Below, piece after piece: positions 21,001 through 28,551 of a stretch of DNA of 64,000 nucleotides. The notes under the pieces were generated by a model that ran no database searches, was not told where the DNA came from, and saw only the letters and a list, made by a program, of their open reading frames with translations. The position numbers and the translations under genes were made by a program. How positions within the stretch are numbered: position 1 is the stretch's first letter; each line of letters begins with the position of its first letter. This DNA comes from Thiodiazotropha sp037384425 (lineage in GTDB: Bacteria; Pseudomonadota; Gammaproteobacteria; Chromatiales; Chromatiaceae), in contig JARROA010000017.1 in the NCBI GenBank assembly GCA_037384425.1, positions 5,586 through 69,585 on the forward strand, given 5' to 3'.

Positions 21001-21507
21001 GCCATGGGAGAGAACCTGGGAGACGCACTGGTAGCCGCCCCGTTCGAGGCGGGAGCGGGTCTGCTCCAGATCGAGCCGCTGTCCCCGTTCAACCAGCAGG
21101 CTGTGAGTCTCCAGAAAGGCCTGGGGCGGCAGCCGCTGCATCAGGGTCGAGACAGGGGTCACCAGTACGCCCCGTTTACTGCGCGGCAGGCGGTAGAGGG
21201 TCAACAGGCGTTGGGAGATCAGCTCTGGGAGCGGCGAGAAGAGATCATATGGCAGGGTCTCCCAGTCAGGGAAGTTGATCACCGGCACCCCAGCGTCGCC
21301 GAGGAAGAAGCGCAGTTCACGCTCCAGCCGGGTGGCCGACTGTACGTCCTGCGCCACCACCAGCAGCAGCCCCGGGGCTTTGAGCGCCGCATTGGCGATC
21401 GCCAGTGCACCTCCGCAGCCGTAGAGCTGACCCCACTGCAGGCGCTCGTCGGTGGCCCTGGGCAGTGGAGGCTCGAAAGGTGTGGCGATGGCGGCGTGTT
21501 GGCTCAT
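18031..21507 (-). CDS. mfd: transcription-repair coupling factor
   Basis: The full-length Mfd translocase (1158 residues) that removes RNA polymerase stalled at DNA lesions and recruits UvrA. In order it has: the UvrB-homology module (FPDWETLPYDLFSPLPELISQRL), the RNA-polymerase interaction domain (VHEDHGVGRYLGLQ), helicase motif I GDVGFGKTEVAM, the DEEH box IIDEEHRFGVRHKE, motif III TATPIPRTLNMAMSG, the TRG translocation motif region QIRGRVGRSHHRAYAY, and the C-terminal D7 domain. The frame stays open to a TTG at 21552, but similarity begins near MSQHAAIATPFEP, so I use the ATG at 21507, although it has no clear ribosome-binding site. csiV follows 7 bases downstream. Confidence 0.97.
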   Translation of the reverse strand: MSQHAAIATPFEPPLPRATDERLQWGQLYGCGGALAIANAALKAPGLLLVVAQDVQSATRLERELRFFLGDAGVPVINFPDWETLPYDLFSPLPELISQRLLTLYRLPRSKRGVLVTPVSTLMQRLPPQAFLETHSLLVERGQRLDLEQTRSRLERGGYQCVSQVLSHGEFAVRGSLIDIFPMGSRVPYRIDLFDDEVDTIRSFDPDTQRSAEKLDRIEMLPAREFPLDETGIALFRRNYRIQFEGDLQQSLIYGDVSDGKAPSGVEYYLPLFFEQTATLFDYLPADSLLLQFDDVREQADRFIDDVGQRYESRRHDIERPLLPPERLYLQPEELVANLKQGQSVQLSSHELAQRAKGYAEAVNFQTRLPPPVAFQARGSEPAAALKRFLSEQSPRVLFVAESAGRREMLQAALQDLQIRPRVFDSWHAFLDARDPIGLCVARLEQGLWLADAGIALITETQLYGERVRQERRRRKAVQDPDQIVRNLTELHIGAPVVHEDHGVGRYLGLQTLEVGGMTTEFLALEYAKGDKLYVPVSSLHLISRYAGASPENAPLHRLGGDQWEKTKRKAAKQIRDVAAELLEIYARRAARQGVAFPAPDAEYQAFAASFEFEETPDQLQTIEAVLADMESPQPMDRVVCGDVGFGKTEVAMRAAFVATQGNRQVAVLVPTTLLAQQHFQNFSDRFADWPVKVESLSRFRSGAQQQKVIDGLANGTIDIVVGTHKLLSEGIKFKNLGLVIIDEEHRFGVRHKERLKSLRSEVDLLTLTATPIPRTLNMAMSGMRDLSIIATPPALRHPIKTFVSPWSDSLIVEACQRELKRGGQIYFLHNEVKTIDNMAERLEALLPGIRLQVAHGQMRERKLEGIMRDFYHQRFSLLVCTTIVESGIDVPSANTMIINRADKLGLAQLHQIRGRVGRSHHRAYAYLLTPPAASMTSDAKKRLEAIESLEDLGAGFTLATHDLEIRGAGELLGEEQSGQIQEIGFSLYTELLERAVAALKAGRQPELDRPLDHGTEIELNIPALLPEDYLPDVHSRLVLYKRIASASNSEELRELQVEMIDRFGLLPEAAKNLFAITELKLRAHPLGIRKIEAGPKGARLLFEEAPNVDPGKLIALIQSRPNTYRLEGGDKLRYIADLDPPQRRVGKINDLLDTLTD

Positions 21508-21604
21508 TTGGGGTGGCGACTTCTGAAAACCGGCGATTGTCGCACAACTCAACGGATGGGTCAGGTCGGGATGGCGGGGGGCGAGTCATTTGAGGGTGGT
21601 GATT

Positions 21605-21698
21605 GGTGGGGCTGGGCCCCACCGAAATGGACAATAAACGCTACCAGCCTCAATGTTCGGATAAAAACGGCAAAGATTTCGGTGCGGCAAGCCGCACC
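21605..21698. repeat. two palindromic repeats upstream of mfd
   Basis: Two elements lie in the 201-base gap between the FmdE-like gene and mfd. GGTGGGGCTGGGCCCCACC at 21605-21623 belongs to the G-rich family. GGTGCGGCAAGCCGCACC at 21681-21698 is a single copy of the commonest stem-loop, ending about 10 bases from the stop of the FmdE-like gene. Confidence 0.8.
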
Positions 21699-21708
21699 AT
21701 GGATCCTC

Positions 21709-22272
21709 CTACAGAGGCGTTAATATCAGGCCGCTATCGGGAAACGCCGCTTCAAGCGGCATGCCCCAGAGGGTCCGGGTCATGGACTGTTTGTAGGCCT
21801 CCAGCTGCGCCTTGTCCGCTTCAGTGGCCGGCGTCTTATCGATCTTGTCGAGCAGCTGCAGGAATTGGGGCGGCACGATGCCGTCGGCGAGTTGCAGGCT
21901 GAGCTCGGTGGTGTCGTCGCTCAGGTGCCAGCGGTAGGCCATGTCGCCGACACAACGGGCTTCGCGCGGGCCGCCCTCGAGGCTGAAACGTCCGTCGCTG
22001 ACGCAGCCCGTTACCAGCTCCAGGGTGTCACGTACGCCGGGGCCCGGATGGCCGCTGACCACCTGCAGCCTGTTGCGATCCCAGAGTCGTTGCCGCGAGA
22101 GAAGGGGGGCGGCGCGCTGCAGCATGCGAAAGGCCAGGGCGCAGCCCCAGTAGCTGTTGCCCCGATGGAAGTCGAGCGCCTGGGCATAGCTGAAGCACAG
22201 TATCCGGCCGCCATCGGCGATTTCCAGGCGGGTGGGCTGATCGGTGGGGACCAGGCCGGGGTGGTCGGTCAT
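21709..22272 (-). CDS. hypothetical protein with FmdE-like fold signature
   Basis: A cytoplasmic 187-residue protein without transmembrane segments. Its pattern H-RGNSYWGCALAFRML followed about 30 residues later by VVSGHPGPGVRDTLELVTGCVSDGRF resembles formylmethanofuran dehydrogenase subunit E-like proteins (PF02663), which have an HGHxCPG segment and a later GxxxxxxLTGC segment. The first cysteine-proline of the HGHxCPG motif is replaced here (NSYWG), while the second region is kept. This similarity is my reading of the pattern; remote homology is likely but function is unknown. It is transcribed alone or after a repeat-rich promoter region; the next gene leftward is mfd. Confidence 0.6.
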   Translation of the reverse strand: MTDHPGLVPTDQPTRLEIADGGRILCFSYAQALDFHRGNSYWGCALAFRMLQRAAPLLSRQRLWDRNRLQVVSGHPGPGVRDTLELVTGCVSDGRFSLEGGPREARCVGDMAYRWHLSDDTTELSLQLADGIVPPQFLQLLDKIDKTPATEADKAQLEAYKQSMTRTLWGMPLEAAFPDSGLILTPL

Positions 22273-22342
22273 TCGGGTCGGTCTCCTGGTGGGGGATTGC
22301 CTGCTGACACCCTACGACGATTCTTGTCGATAGCAAAGTGAC

Positions 22343-22579
22343 GGGTGGGGCAGGGCACGACCCTACCCTACCCAGGTAAGACGGTTGGGTGCGATCAGGA
22401 TTCTCGGTGGGACAGGGTCCCGCCCAACATTCAGTTCAAGCGGTAGGGTGGGGGGCCTGCCCCATCGATACAGGCAATGACAATCCCCGTCCCGATGTGC
22501 GGATAACATAGGGAAAGTTACCGGCGCGGTAAGCCGCGCCCACCTGCGATTCGTGCGTAGGGTGCGGCTTGCCGCACCG
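22343..22579. repeat. cluster of palindromic repeats between divergent genes
   Basis: This 414-base gap is packed with repeat copies: G-rich elements at 22343-22374, 22406-22425 and 22442-22466, then a GGCGCGGTAAGCCGCGCC variant at 22523-22540 and a GTAGGGTGCGGCTTGCCGCACCG copy at 22557-22579, which face each other as an inverted pair. No gene is supported here. The ribosome-binding site AGGAGGT for the next gene lies at 22673-22679. Confidence 0.8.
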
Positions 22580-22686
22580 CTTCCCGTTTCGGCACTTGTC
22601 GCCTTGCGTTCGCTTCGGGGCCTGTTTAGTGTAGGCCCCCGGCGGCACAAGCTGTTCACGCACTTCATGCTCAGGAGGTATTTTCG

Positions 22687-23859
22687 ATGGAGTACGGCCC
22701 GCGCGAGATCACCACCCCTTTCCGACCCATACCGCTGGACGTGCCGGAGGGGATGAAACCCAACGAGTTCTTCAACAGCACCGAGAATCTCAACGACCTG
22801 GTGCACAACAACGGCCTGTTGATGAATCCGGAGAACTTGCTGCTCTATCGCAAGGCCCTGGGTCACAGTAACGAGTTCGACACCTCCATCATCTACAATA
22901 CCTCCAAGGTGATCCTCAATCCGCTGGGCCGGCCGGTGCGCCGCACCCAGGTGCCGCGGGAGGTGCGGCATGTCTGGAACCGGATGAATCAAATCATCAT
23001 CGACTACATGCTGGAGCGCTATCCCGATCCGAAGGAACATCTGCTGCTGGCAGGGGAGGCAAGTCTCGACGCCACCTGGCCCCTGACCTCGCCGGGGGTG
23101 CCCAGCATCCGTATGCTGCACAACCACTTCATCGTCTTTCCCATGCGCCAGTTGCGCCAGGCGGCGCTGGCCGATCCGAAGAACCCGAACCTCACAGACG
23201 GCGGTCAGCACAGCCTGTTCCAGTCTTACATGCGCCATGTCTATCGGGAGTTCTTCGACAGTGCCCTGGAGCTGAAGGTGCTGAAACCGATCAGTTCGGA
23301 CGCGTCGCGCATCGAATTGACCGGCTATCCCCAGGGGCTGCCTTGTTGGGAGATCCGAGGCGGCGTGGCCGCTCTGCGCAACATCCGCTTCTGGCATGAG
23401 TATGACGCCATCCTGGAGGGCTTCATCGATTTCTATCGCACCTTCTTCAGCCAGGTCTCGACGCGTAACGCGCCGATGCCGAAAGATGTCTGTTTCCCCG
23501 AGCAGGTGAAGAGCATCCTGCTCTTCAACAACGACTTCCTTGGTACCGCCAAGAAGGTACGCGAGCGCTGTATCGTGGATGCCAAGTATGCCAATTCGAT
23601 ACGCTGGCAACCGGCCTTCAAGCAGCTGATCTATCGGGATGAGGAGGGTAAGCTGATCGTCACTATCAGCCAGAACTCCATCGGCAACGCCATTACCGAG
23701 CTGCTCGGTGTGGTGGTCAAACGGGTGCCCGACGCAGAGGCTTATGCGCAAGCCGAACCGGCCCTGCTCGAGAGGTTGCTGGAGGTGCGCCAGCGACTCA
23801 TCGACGCTGATCTGGGAGACGGCATCGCTACCGACTACTGGCCGGCCTCGCTCGGATGA
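22687..23859 (+). CDS. unrecognised 390-residue protein
   Basis: I do not recognise this family. The gene is convincing: a strong AGGAGGT ribosome-binding site ends 7 bases before the ATG, codon use is like its neighbours, and no other frame is coherent. The protein has no signal peptide or membrane segment and looks soluble and globular. Notable segments are PFRPIPLDVPEGMKPNEFFN near the N terminus, HLLLAGEASLDATWPLTSPG, and IRMLHNHFIVFP near residue 145, where the H-x-H-F-x-V arrangement recalls the histidine motifs of HIT/GalT-type nucleotidyl transferases. That comparison is weak. It stands alone between two repeat clusters, so context gives no function. Confidence 0.75.
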   Translation: MEYGPREITTPFRPIPLDVPEGMKPNEFFNSTENLNDLVHNNGLLMNPENLLLYRKALGHSNEFDTSIIYNTSKVILNPLGRPVRRTQVPREVRHVWNRMNQIIIDYMLERYPDPKEHLLLAGEASLDATWPLTSPGVPSIRMLHNHFIVFPMRQLRQAALADPKNPNLTDGGQHSLFQSYMRHVYREFFDSALELKVLKPISSDASRIELTGYPQGLPCWEIRGGVAALRNIRFWHEYDAILEGFIDFYRTFFSQVSTRNAPMPKDVCFPEQVKSILLFNNDFLGTAKKVRERCIVDAKYANSIRWQPAFKQLIYRDEEGKLIVTISQNSIGNAITELLGVVVKRVPDAEAYAQAEPALLERLLEVRQRLIDADLGDGIATDYWPASLG

Positions 23860-23917
23860 GGTATGAGCGAAACGGTCACGGTCCGAATGCTGCCTAATGA
23901 CTGAGCCGACGCATTTT

Positions 23918-24145
23918 GGTGGGGCAGGGCCCCATCCTACACGCCGAAGCGAACGCTAGGGTGGGACCCTGCCCCGTCACACTGCGTATCTGAGAAACAT
24001 TCGGTCTAGTCCAAATGGGGCCTGACTCCCGGTACTCGAATCGCGATCACCTGTTTCCATTGTCTGACTTCCGCTTCAGACAAGGATTATCCGGTGCGGC
24101 GAGTCGCACCTTACCTGTATTCGAATCGTAGGGTGCGGCTTGCCG
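23918..24145. repeat. repeat-rich intergenic region
   Basis: The 366-base gap between the unrecognised gene and the GGDEF-EAL gene contains two inverted pairs. The first has G-rich copies at 23918-23940 and 23956-23978 across a 15-base loop. The second has GGTGCGGC copies at 24092-24114 (with mismatches GAGTCGCACC) and 24128-24145 (truncated at its 3' end). Nothing else is evident. The convergent arrangement of the flanking genes means both could use these structures as terminators. Confidence 0.8.
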
Positions 24146-24225
24146 TGTGGAAAACCATGTCAAATTGATGTTGCGTTTTGAAATTCAGCAGCATCCTTGC
24201 TGTGTTGCCATGTGCCGTAGTCCAT

Positions 24226-26730
24226 TCACTGTTCATGGGTTCGATTTGGCAGCGCGGCGAGATAGCGGCCGAAGTCACGGTTTGTCATCGGTTCCGCGAT
24301 ATGGAATCCCTGGGCGTACTCCACGTCGAGTGTTCGTAGATAGTCGAGCTGAGCCTGGGTCTCGACACCTTCGGCGATGATCTTGATGCCCAATCTGTGG
24401 CCCATAAGGGCGATGGTCTCGGTCAGGGAGCGGTCTTCGGAGTCATCCGGCAGTCCGTCGACAAAGGTTCTGTCGATCTTTAGATAATTGAGTGGGAAGC
24501 GTTTAATGTAGGCCAGTGAGGAATAACCGGTACCGAAATCATCCATGGCCGATTTCACGCCCAGATCGGCTAGGTATTTGAAGTTTTCAATCGCCTCCTC
24601 TCCATTCTGCAGGAACAGGTTTTCCGTGATCTCGACGCAGAGTTCCAGACCCAGGGTCTTGGCCTGTTTCGCCGTGACTTCGATGCACTTGCGAAAAGTC
24701 GCTTCACAGAAGTAGGTCGGCGGCACATTGACCGCCAGCCAGAACGACTTGGGACGCTGTCGCCAGCTGGCGGCTTGCTCGATCACTGTGCTGAGCAGCC
24801 AGTCGGTGATGCTTCTGATCAACCCGGTCTGCTCCGCAATGGGAATGAATTCCGCAGGAGGGATGTCGCCCAATTCGGGATTGCTCCAACGTAAAAGAAC
24901 TTCGGCTCCGACAAGCGTGCCGTCGGCCACTCGGATCACGGGATGATAGACCGGATAGAGCTCACCGGTGTCAAGGGCCTGACGCATGCGGGTCTCCAGG
25001 GCCATCTTATCCTGGATCCTCCTGTTCATTTCCTGGGTATAGAAACGGAAGGTGTTGCGTCCCGCATGCTTGGCCTCGTACATGGCCATGTCCGCATTGC
25101 TCATGAGGGCGCCAACGGTATTGCCATCGTTGGGAAACACGGCAATGCCCAGGCTCGAAGTGATCGTGATTTCGCGGCCGCCGAGGTAGAAAGGGGACTG
25201 CAGAGATTGGATAACCCGCTCGAGAATGACCTTGAGGTCCTCAATAGGGTTGCGCAGGTCGGGTACCAGCGCCATGAACTCATCGCCGCCGAGTCGGGAC
25301 AGCGTGTCTTCATCACGCAGGTTGCTCCAGATCCGGTTGGAGACCTGGATCAGGAGGTCATCCCCGGTGGCATGACCCAGGGTGTCGTTGACCGTCTTGA
25401 AGTTGTCCAGGTCGATGTAGATAACCCCGATGCGGTGTTGACGCCGTTGGGCATGCTGCACCATCTGCTGCAGACGGTCGATGGCCAGAAAGCGATTGGG
25501 CAGGCCGGTCAGTTGATCGTGGGTCGCCTGTTCCAGAAGCTTCTCCTCGAATACCTTTCGTTCGGTGATATCCTCCTTCACCGCGAGGTAGTGGGTGGTG
25601 TTGCCATCGGTGTCCCGGATGGGTGCGATTACCGCCGATTCCCAGTAGGCTCTGCCATTTTTGCGCCGATTACGAAATTCGCCTTTCCAGATTTCACCAT
25701 TGACCAGCTTTTCCCAGATCCGCTCCATCTCCTTGGGATCTTCGATATCACCGCCGAGGATGTGCGTCTCCTTGCCGATTACCTCTTCCCGCTGATAGCC
25801 GGTGACTTCACAGAACTTGGGATTGACGTACTCGATATGACCACTGAGATTGGTGATTACCACCGAGGCCGGACTCTGCTCAACCGCCAATGAGAGCTTT
25901 GTCAGCTCCTGGTTGGCCAGTTGCCGTTGGCGGATCTCTTCGGCCAACCGCTGATTGGTCGAGAGCAGTTCTTCGCGATCGATGTTGATCTCATCCATCA
26001 TGTTGTTGAAACACTTGGCCAGATGTCCCAACTCGTCATTCGAATAGACAGTGACTTGATGGTCGAAATCGCCCTCGGCAATGCGGACGGCTCCGTTCTT
26101 CAATGCATCGACCGGATTGAGCACGTGCAGTTTGAATATGATGAAGATGAGACCGCCGAGGGAAAGCACGATGGCACCGAAGATCTCCATCAATTCGAAC
26201 AGTACATGGCGGGTGTCCTGAATCATGCGTGTGGCATCGAGGCCGACCAGTACCTGGCCCAGGTTCTCTCCGTTGTCATTGATGGGGAAGGCATAGGTGG
26301 TCACCGGATCGACCTTGTCAGGCATCGCCGTATCGGCGCTATCGAGCTGTGAAATCCAGCGGTCGATCTGTTGTGATTGGGTGCCCGGGGGCAGATAGGT
26401 GGTCATGGGCAGTCCGTCGGGCGAACGGATCTGTGCGAATCGCACATCGGCATCGTCGCTGATCTGAGTCATGTAGCGATCCAGCGTGGTGATGTCGAAC
26501 GTGTAGATGGCTTCCGGACTGATCAGCGCGATAAAGCGACCTATGGCATCGACCTTGCTGCGTAGACTGTCCGCCAGCAGGGTCTGTTGCGTGGTATAGA
26601 CGTAGTAGGCGGCCCCGCCAAGGGTGATCAGCAGGACGATACTTATCCAGAACAGAAAACGGACACGCAGGCTCTGATGAAGAGCGCTGACTGCAAAGCG
26701 ACGAGAATCGCTTTTAAGCTCATCGCCCAT
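24226..26730 (-). CDS. membrane-bound GGDEF-EAL protein with HAMP and PAS domains
   Basis: A c-di-GMP turnover protein of 834 residues. The order is: a membrane helix (WISIVLLITLGGAAYYVYTT), a periplasmic sensor of about 150 residues, a second helix (VLFELMEIFGAIVLSLGGLIFIIF), HAMP (LNPVDALKNGAVRIAEGD), PAS-PAC (EQSPASVVITNLSGHIEYVN), GGDEF with intact RLGGDEF, and EAL with GAEVLLRW, ENLF, DDFGTGYSSL, KIDRTFV and IIAEGVET. Both catalytic motifs look intact, so it could be a cyclase, a phosphodiesterase or both. The ATG at 26730 is favoured because it overlaps the PhnD-like gene by only 11 bases; the frame is open further upstream inside that gene. The periplasmic domain probably reads the binding protein made by its partner. 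Confidence 0.92.
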   Translation of the reverse strand: MGDELKSDSRRFAVSALHQSLRVRFLFWISIVLLITLGGAAYYVYTTQQTLLADSLRSKVDAIGRFIALISPEAIYTFDITTLDRYMTQISDDADVRFAQIRSPDGLPMTTYLPPGTQSQQIDRWISQLDSADTAMPDKVDPVTTYAFPINDNGENLGQVLVGLDATRMIQDTRHVLFELMEIFGAIVLSLGGLIFIIFKLHVLNPVDALKNGAVRIAEGDFDHQVTVYSNDELGHLAKCFNNMMDEINIDREELLSTNQRLAEEIRQRQLANQELTKLSLAVEQSPASVVITNLSGHIEYVNPKFCEVTGYQREEVIGKETHILGGDIEDPKEMERIWEKLVNGEIWKGEFRNRRKNGRAYWESAVIAPIRDTDGNTTHYLAVKEDITERKVFEEKLLEQATHDQLTGLPNRFLAIDRLQQMVQHAQRRQHRIGVIYIDLDNFKTVNDTLGHATGDDLLIQVSNRIWSNLRDEDTLSRLGGDEFMALVPDLRNPIEDLKVILERVIQSLQSPFYLGGREITITSSLGIAVFPNDGNTVGALMSNADMAMYEAKHAGRNTFRFYTQEMNRRIQDKMALETRMRQALDTGELYPVYHPVIRVADGTLVGAEVLLRWSNPELGDIPPAEFIPIAEQTGLIRSITDWLLSTVIEQAASWRQRPKSFWLAVNVPPTYFCEATFRKCIEVTAKQAKTLGLELCVEITENLFLQNGEEAIENFKYLADLGVKSAMDDFGTGYSSLAYIKRFPLNYLKIDRTFVDGLPDDSEDRSLTETIALMGHRLGIKIIAEGVETQAQLDYLRTLDVEYAQGFHIAEPMTNRDFGRYLAALPNRTHEQ

Positions 26731-27604
26731 AGACACTTTCGATGATCTCACGGTGGGCGTCGTACTCTTTGTCCGTAACAGGGTTGAAGGCACTCAAGCG
26801 TGCCTGTTTGAGGATCGCTCTGCCCTCTGTGCTCTGCTTGAGGTTGATCAGCAAGGACTGCAGTCGCTGTTTGAGTGCTTGCGGCATCTCCTGCTTGACC
26901 GCCCAAGGCAGGTGCGGCAGCGGTTGGCTGGTGGCGATCACATCGAGTTGGTTGACATCGATCTTTGAGGTCACCACAGGCAGTCGGCGCACCACTTCGC
27001 CGGCGCCCCCGGCATCGGCGCGGCGCAGGTAAGTGGCCAATATCGCGTTCGGCGGATTGATGGCATAGGATTCTTCGTAATCCTCTTTTGTCAGGCCCGC
27101 TTGTTGCAGAAGATAGGTCGGGACGATATAGCTCATCATGGCGCGGGGGCCGCCTCCGAAGAGGATCTTTTTGCCCTTCAAATCGCTCAGCTGCCGTATG
27201 CCCGAGTCGTGCCGAACATAGATGGCCCCCATGATGGTCTTCTCCCCGAACTCCTCGTTCTGCACCAGGGCCTCGTAGGCCAGATCATCATGCGCACTGA
27301 TGTAGTCGAAAGGATTGAGATGGACCAGATCGTACCGACGCTCTTTCAAATGGGTGATGAAGGTATCGAAATCGGACGACAACTCCATCGAGACCGGAAT
27401 GCCGAGTTCCTTCTCCAGGTACTGGGAGAGCGGGCGGAAGAGTTTGGCGGTGATGGCCGCATCGCGGCGTGGAAAGACACCCATGATCAGGGGGTCTGCG
27501 GACAGCCCCAGGGTGCTCCAGCAGAACAGTACAGAGAGCAGCAACAAGCCAGTGAGACGGCCGCGGTAAAGACGCTTCGATTGAGTGAGTTTGTTCGCAG
27601 GCAT
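26720..27604 (-). CDS. PhnD-like phosphate/phosphite/phosphonate-binding periplasmic protein
   Basis: An exported substrate-binding protein of the PhnD family (PF12974), 294 residues. After a signal peptide (GLLLLSVLFCWSTLGLSA) come ADPLIMGVFPRRDAA and LFRPLSQYLEKELGIPVSMELS, the usual family opening, then YDLVHLNPFDYI and LKGKKILFGG. The reading frame is open further upstream, but the signal peptide fits the ATG at 27604. No ABC permease or ATPase gene is beside it. Instead it overlaps a membrane GGDEF-EAL protein, so it probably acts as a periplasmic ligand sensor for c-di-GMP signalling rather than for transport. The ligand may be phosphate, phosphite or phosphonate, or something else. Confidence 0.88.
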   Translation of the reverse strand: MPANKLTQSKRLYRGRLTGLLLLSVLFCWSTLGLSADPLIMGVFPRRDAAITAKLFRPLSQYLEKELGIPVSMELSSDFDTFITHLKERRYDLVHLNPFDYISAHDDLAYEALVQNEEFGEKTIMGAIYVRHDSGIRQLSDLKGKKILFGGGPRAMMSYIVPTYLLQQAGLTKEDYEESYAINPPNAILATYLRRADAGGAGEVVRRLPVVTSKIDVNQLDVIATSQPLPHLPWAVKQEMPQALKQRLQSLLINLKQSTEGRAILKQARLSAFNPVTDKEYDAHREIIESVYGR

Positions 27605-27765
27605 AACGAGGGCTACCAGAAGATGTCCGATAGAGAGAATAACAACAATGACTACGGGGTTACCATCGGCGTGCAGACGCGTTTCTTGAATGATTCGGGA
27701 AGCATTCAATCCTGCCCGGCGTCAATCACCGGATCTGGCGGCTCAAGGTCCGCCAGCGGCTGGCA

Positions 27766-28551
27766 TCAGGCGGCACGACGGACGCCTTGACTCAAGGCAA
27801 ACAGGACTGCCGCCGCCACCACGATGGTCGGACCCGCCGGCGTGTCCAGGTACCAGGAACCGGCCAAGCCCCCAACCACCGCCAACGCGCCCGCCAGCAC
27901 CGCAAGCAGCGCCATCTGCTCCGGCGTACGGCTGAAACGCCGCGCGACAGCGGCCGGAATCAGCATCATGGAGGTGATCAGCAGCACCCCCACAATCTTC
28001 ATCGAGACGCCGATCACCAGGGCGATCAGGACCATGAAAGTCATCCTGACGGGGGCGACCCGAATGCCTTCGACCTGTGCCAGCTCTTCGTGCACGGTGA
28101 TGGCGAGCAGTGGTCGCCAGATGATGGCCAGGACCGTCAATGCCAGCAGGCCGCCGCACCAGACCCACAGTAGATCAGTGGTGGTCACCGCCAGGATATC
28201 GCCGAAAAGGTAGCTCATGAGATCGACCCTTACATGGGTCAGGAAGGCCATCACCACCAGCCCGAGAGAGAGTGCGCTGTGGGCCAGAATACCCAGTTGG
28301 GTGTCGCTGGAGAGTTGACGGTTGTCCTGCATGGCGACCAGCAGCAGGGCCAGCAGTATGCTGAGCCCGATGACGCTCAGATTGACGCTGACTCCGAGCA
28401 GAAAGCCGAGCGCCACGCCGAGTAGCGCGGAGTGGGCCAGGGTGTCGCCGAAGTAGGCCATGCGGCGCCAGACCACGAATACGCCGAGCGGACCTGCGAT
28501 CATTGCAACCCCGAGTCCCGCCAGCAGGGCACGCAGCAGGAATTCATCCAT
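27766..28551 (-). CDS. znuB: zinc ABC transporter permease
   Basis: The membrane subunit of the high-affinity zinc importer, 261 residues, with about eight hydrophobic segments: FLLRALLAGLGVAMIAGPLGVF, RRMAYFGDTLAHSALLGVALGFLLG and SYLFGDILAVTTTDL, which are ZnuB/ABC-3 family landmarks. The ATG at 28551 overlaps the znuC stop by 8 bases; the longer open frame upstream has no family similarity. It is the last gene of znuA-zur-znuC-znuB. Confidence 0.95.
   Translation of the reverse strand: MDEFLLRALLAGLGVAMIAGPLGVFVVWRRMAYFGDTLAHSALLGVALGFLLGVSVNLSVIGLSILLALLLVAMQDNRQLSSDTQLGILAHSALSLGLVVMAFLTHVRVDLMSYLFGDILAVTTTDLLWVWCGGLLALTVLAIIWRPLLAITVHEELAQVEGIRVAPVRMTFMVLIALVIGVSMKIVGVLLITSMMLIPAAVARRFSRTPEQMALLAVLAGALAVVGGLAGSWYLDTPAGPTIVVAAAVLFALSQGVRRAA

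Noticed and set aside
18742..21723. Two long plus-strand open frames opposite mfd
   Set aside because: Both mirror the conserved mfd gene, contain no recognisable motif and are typical shadows in GC-rich DNA.
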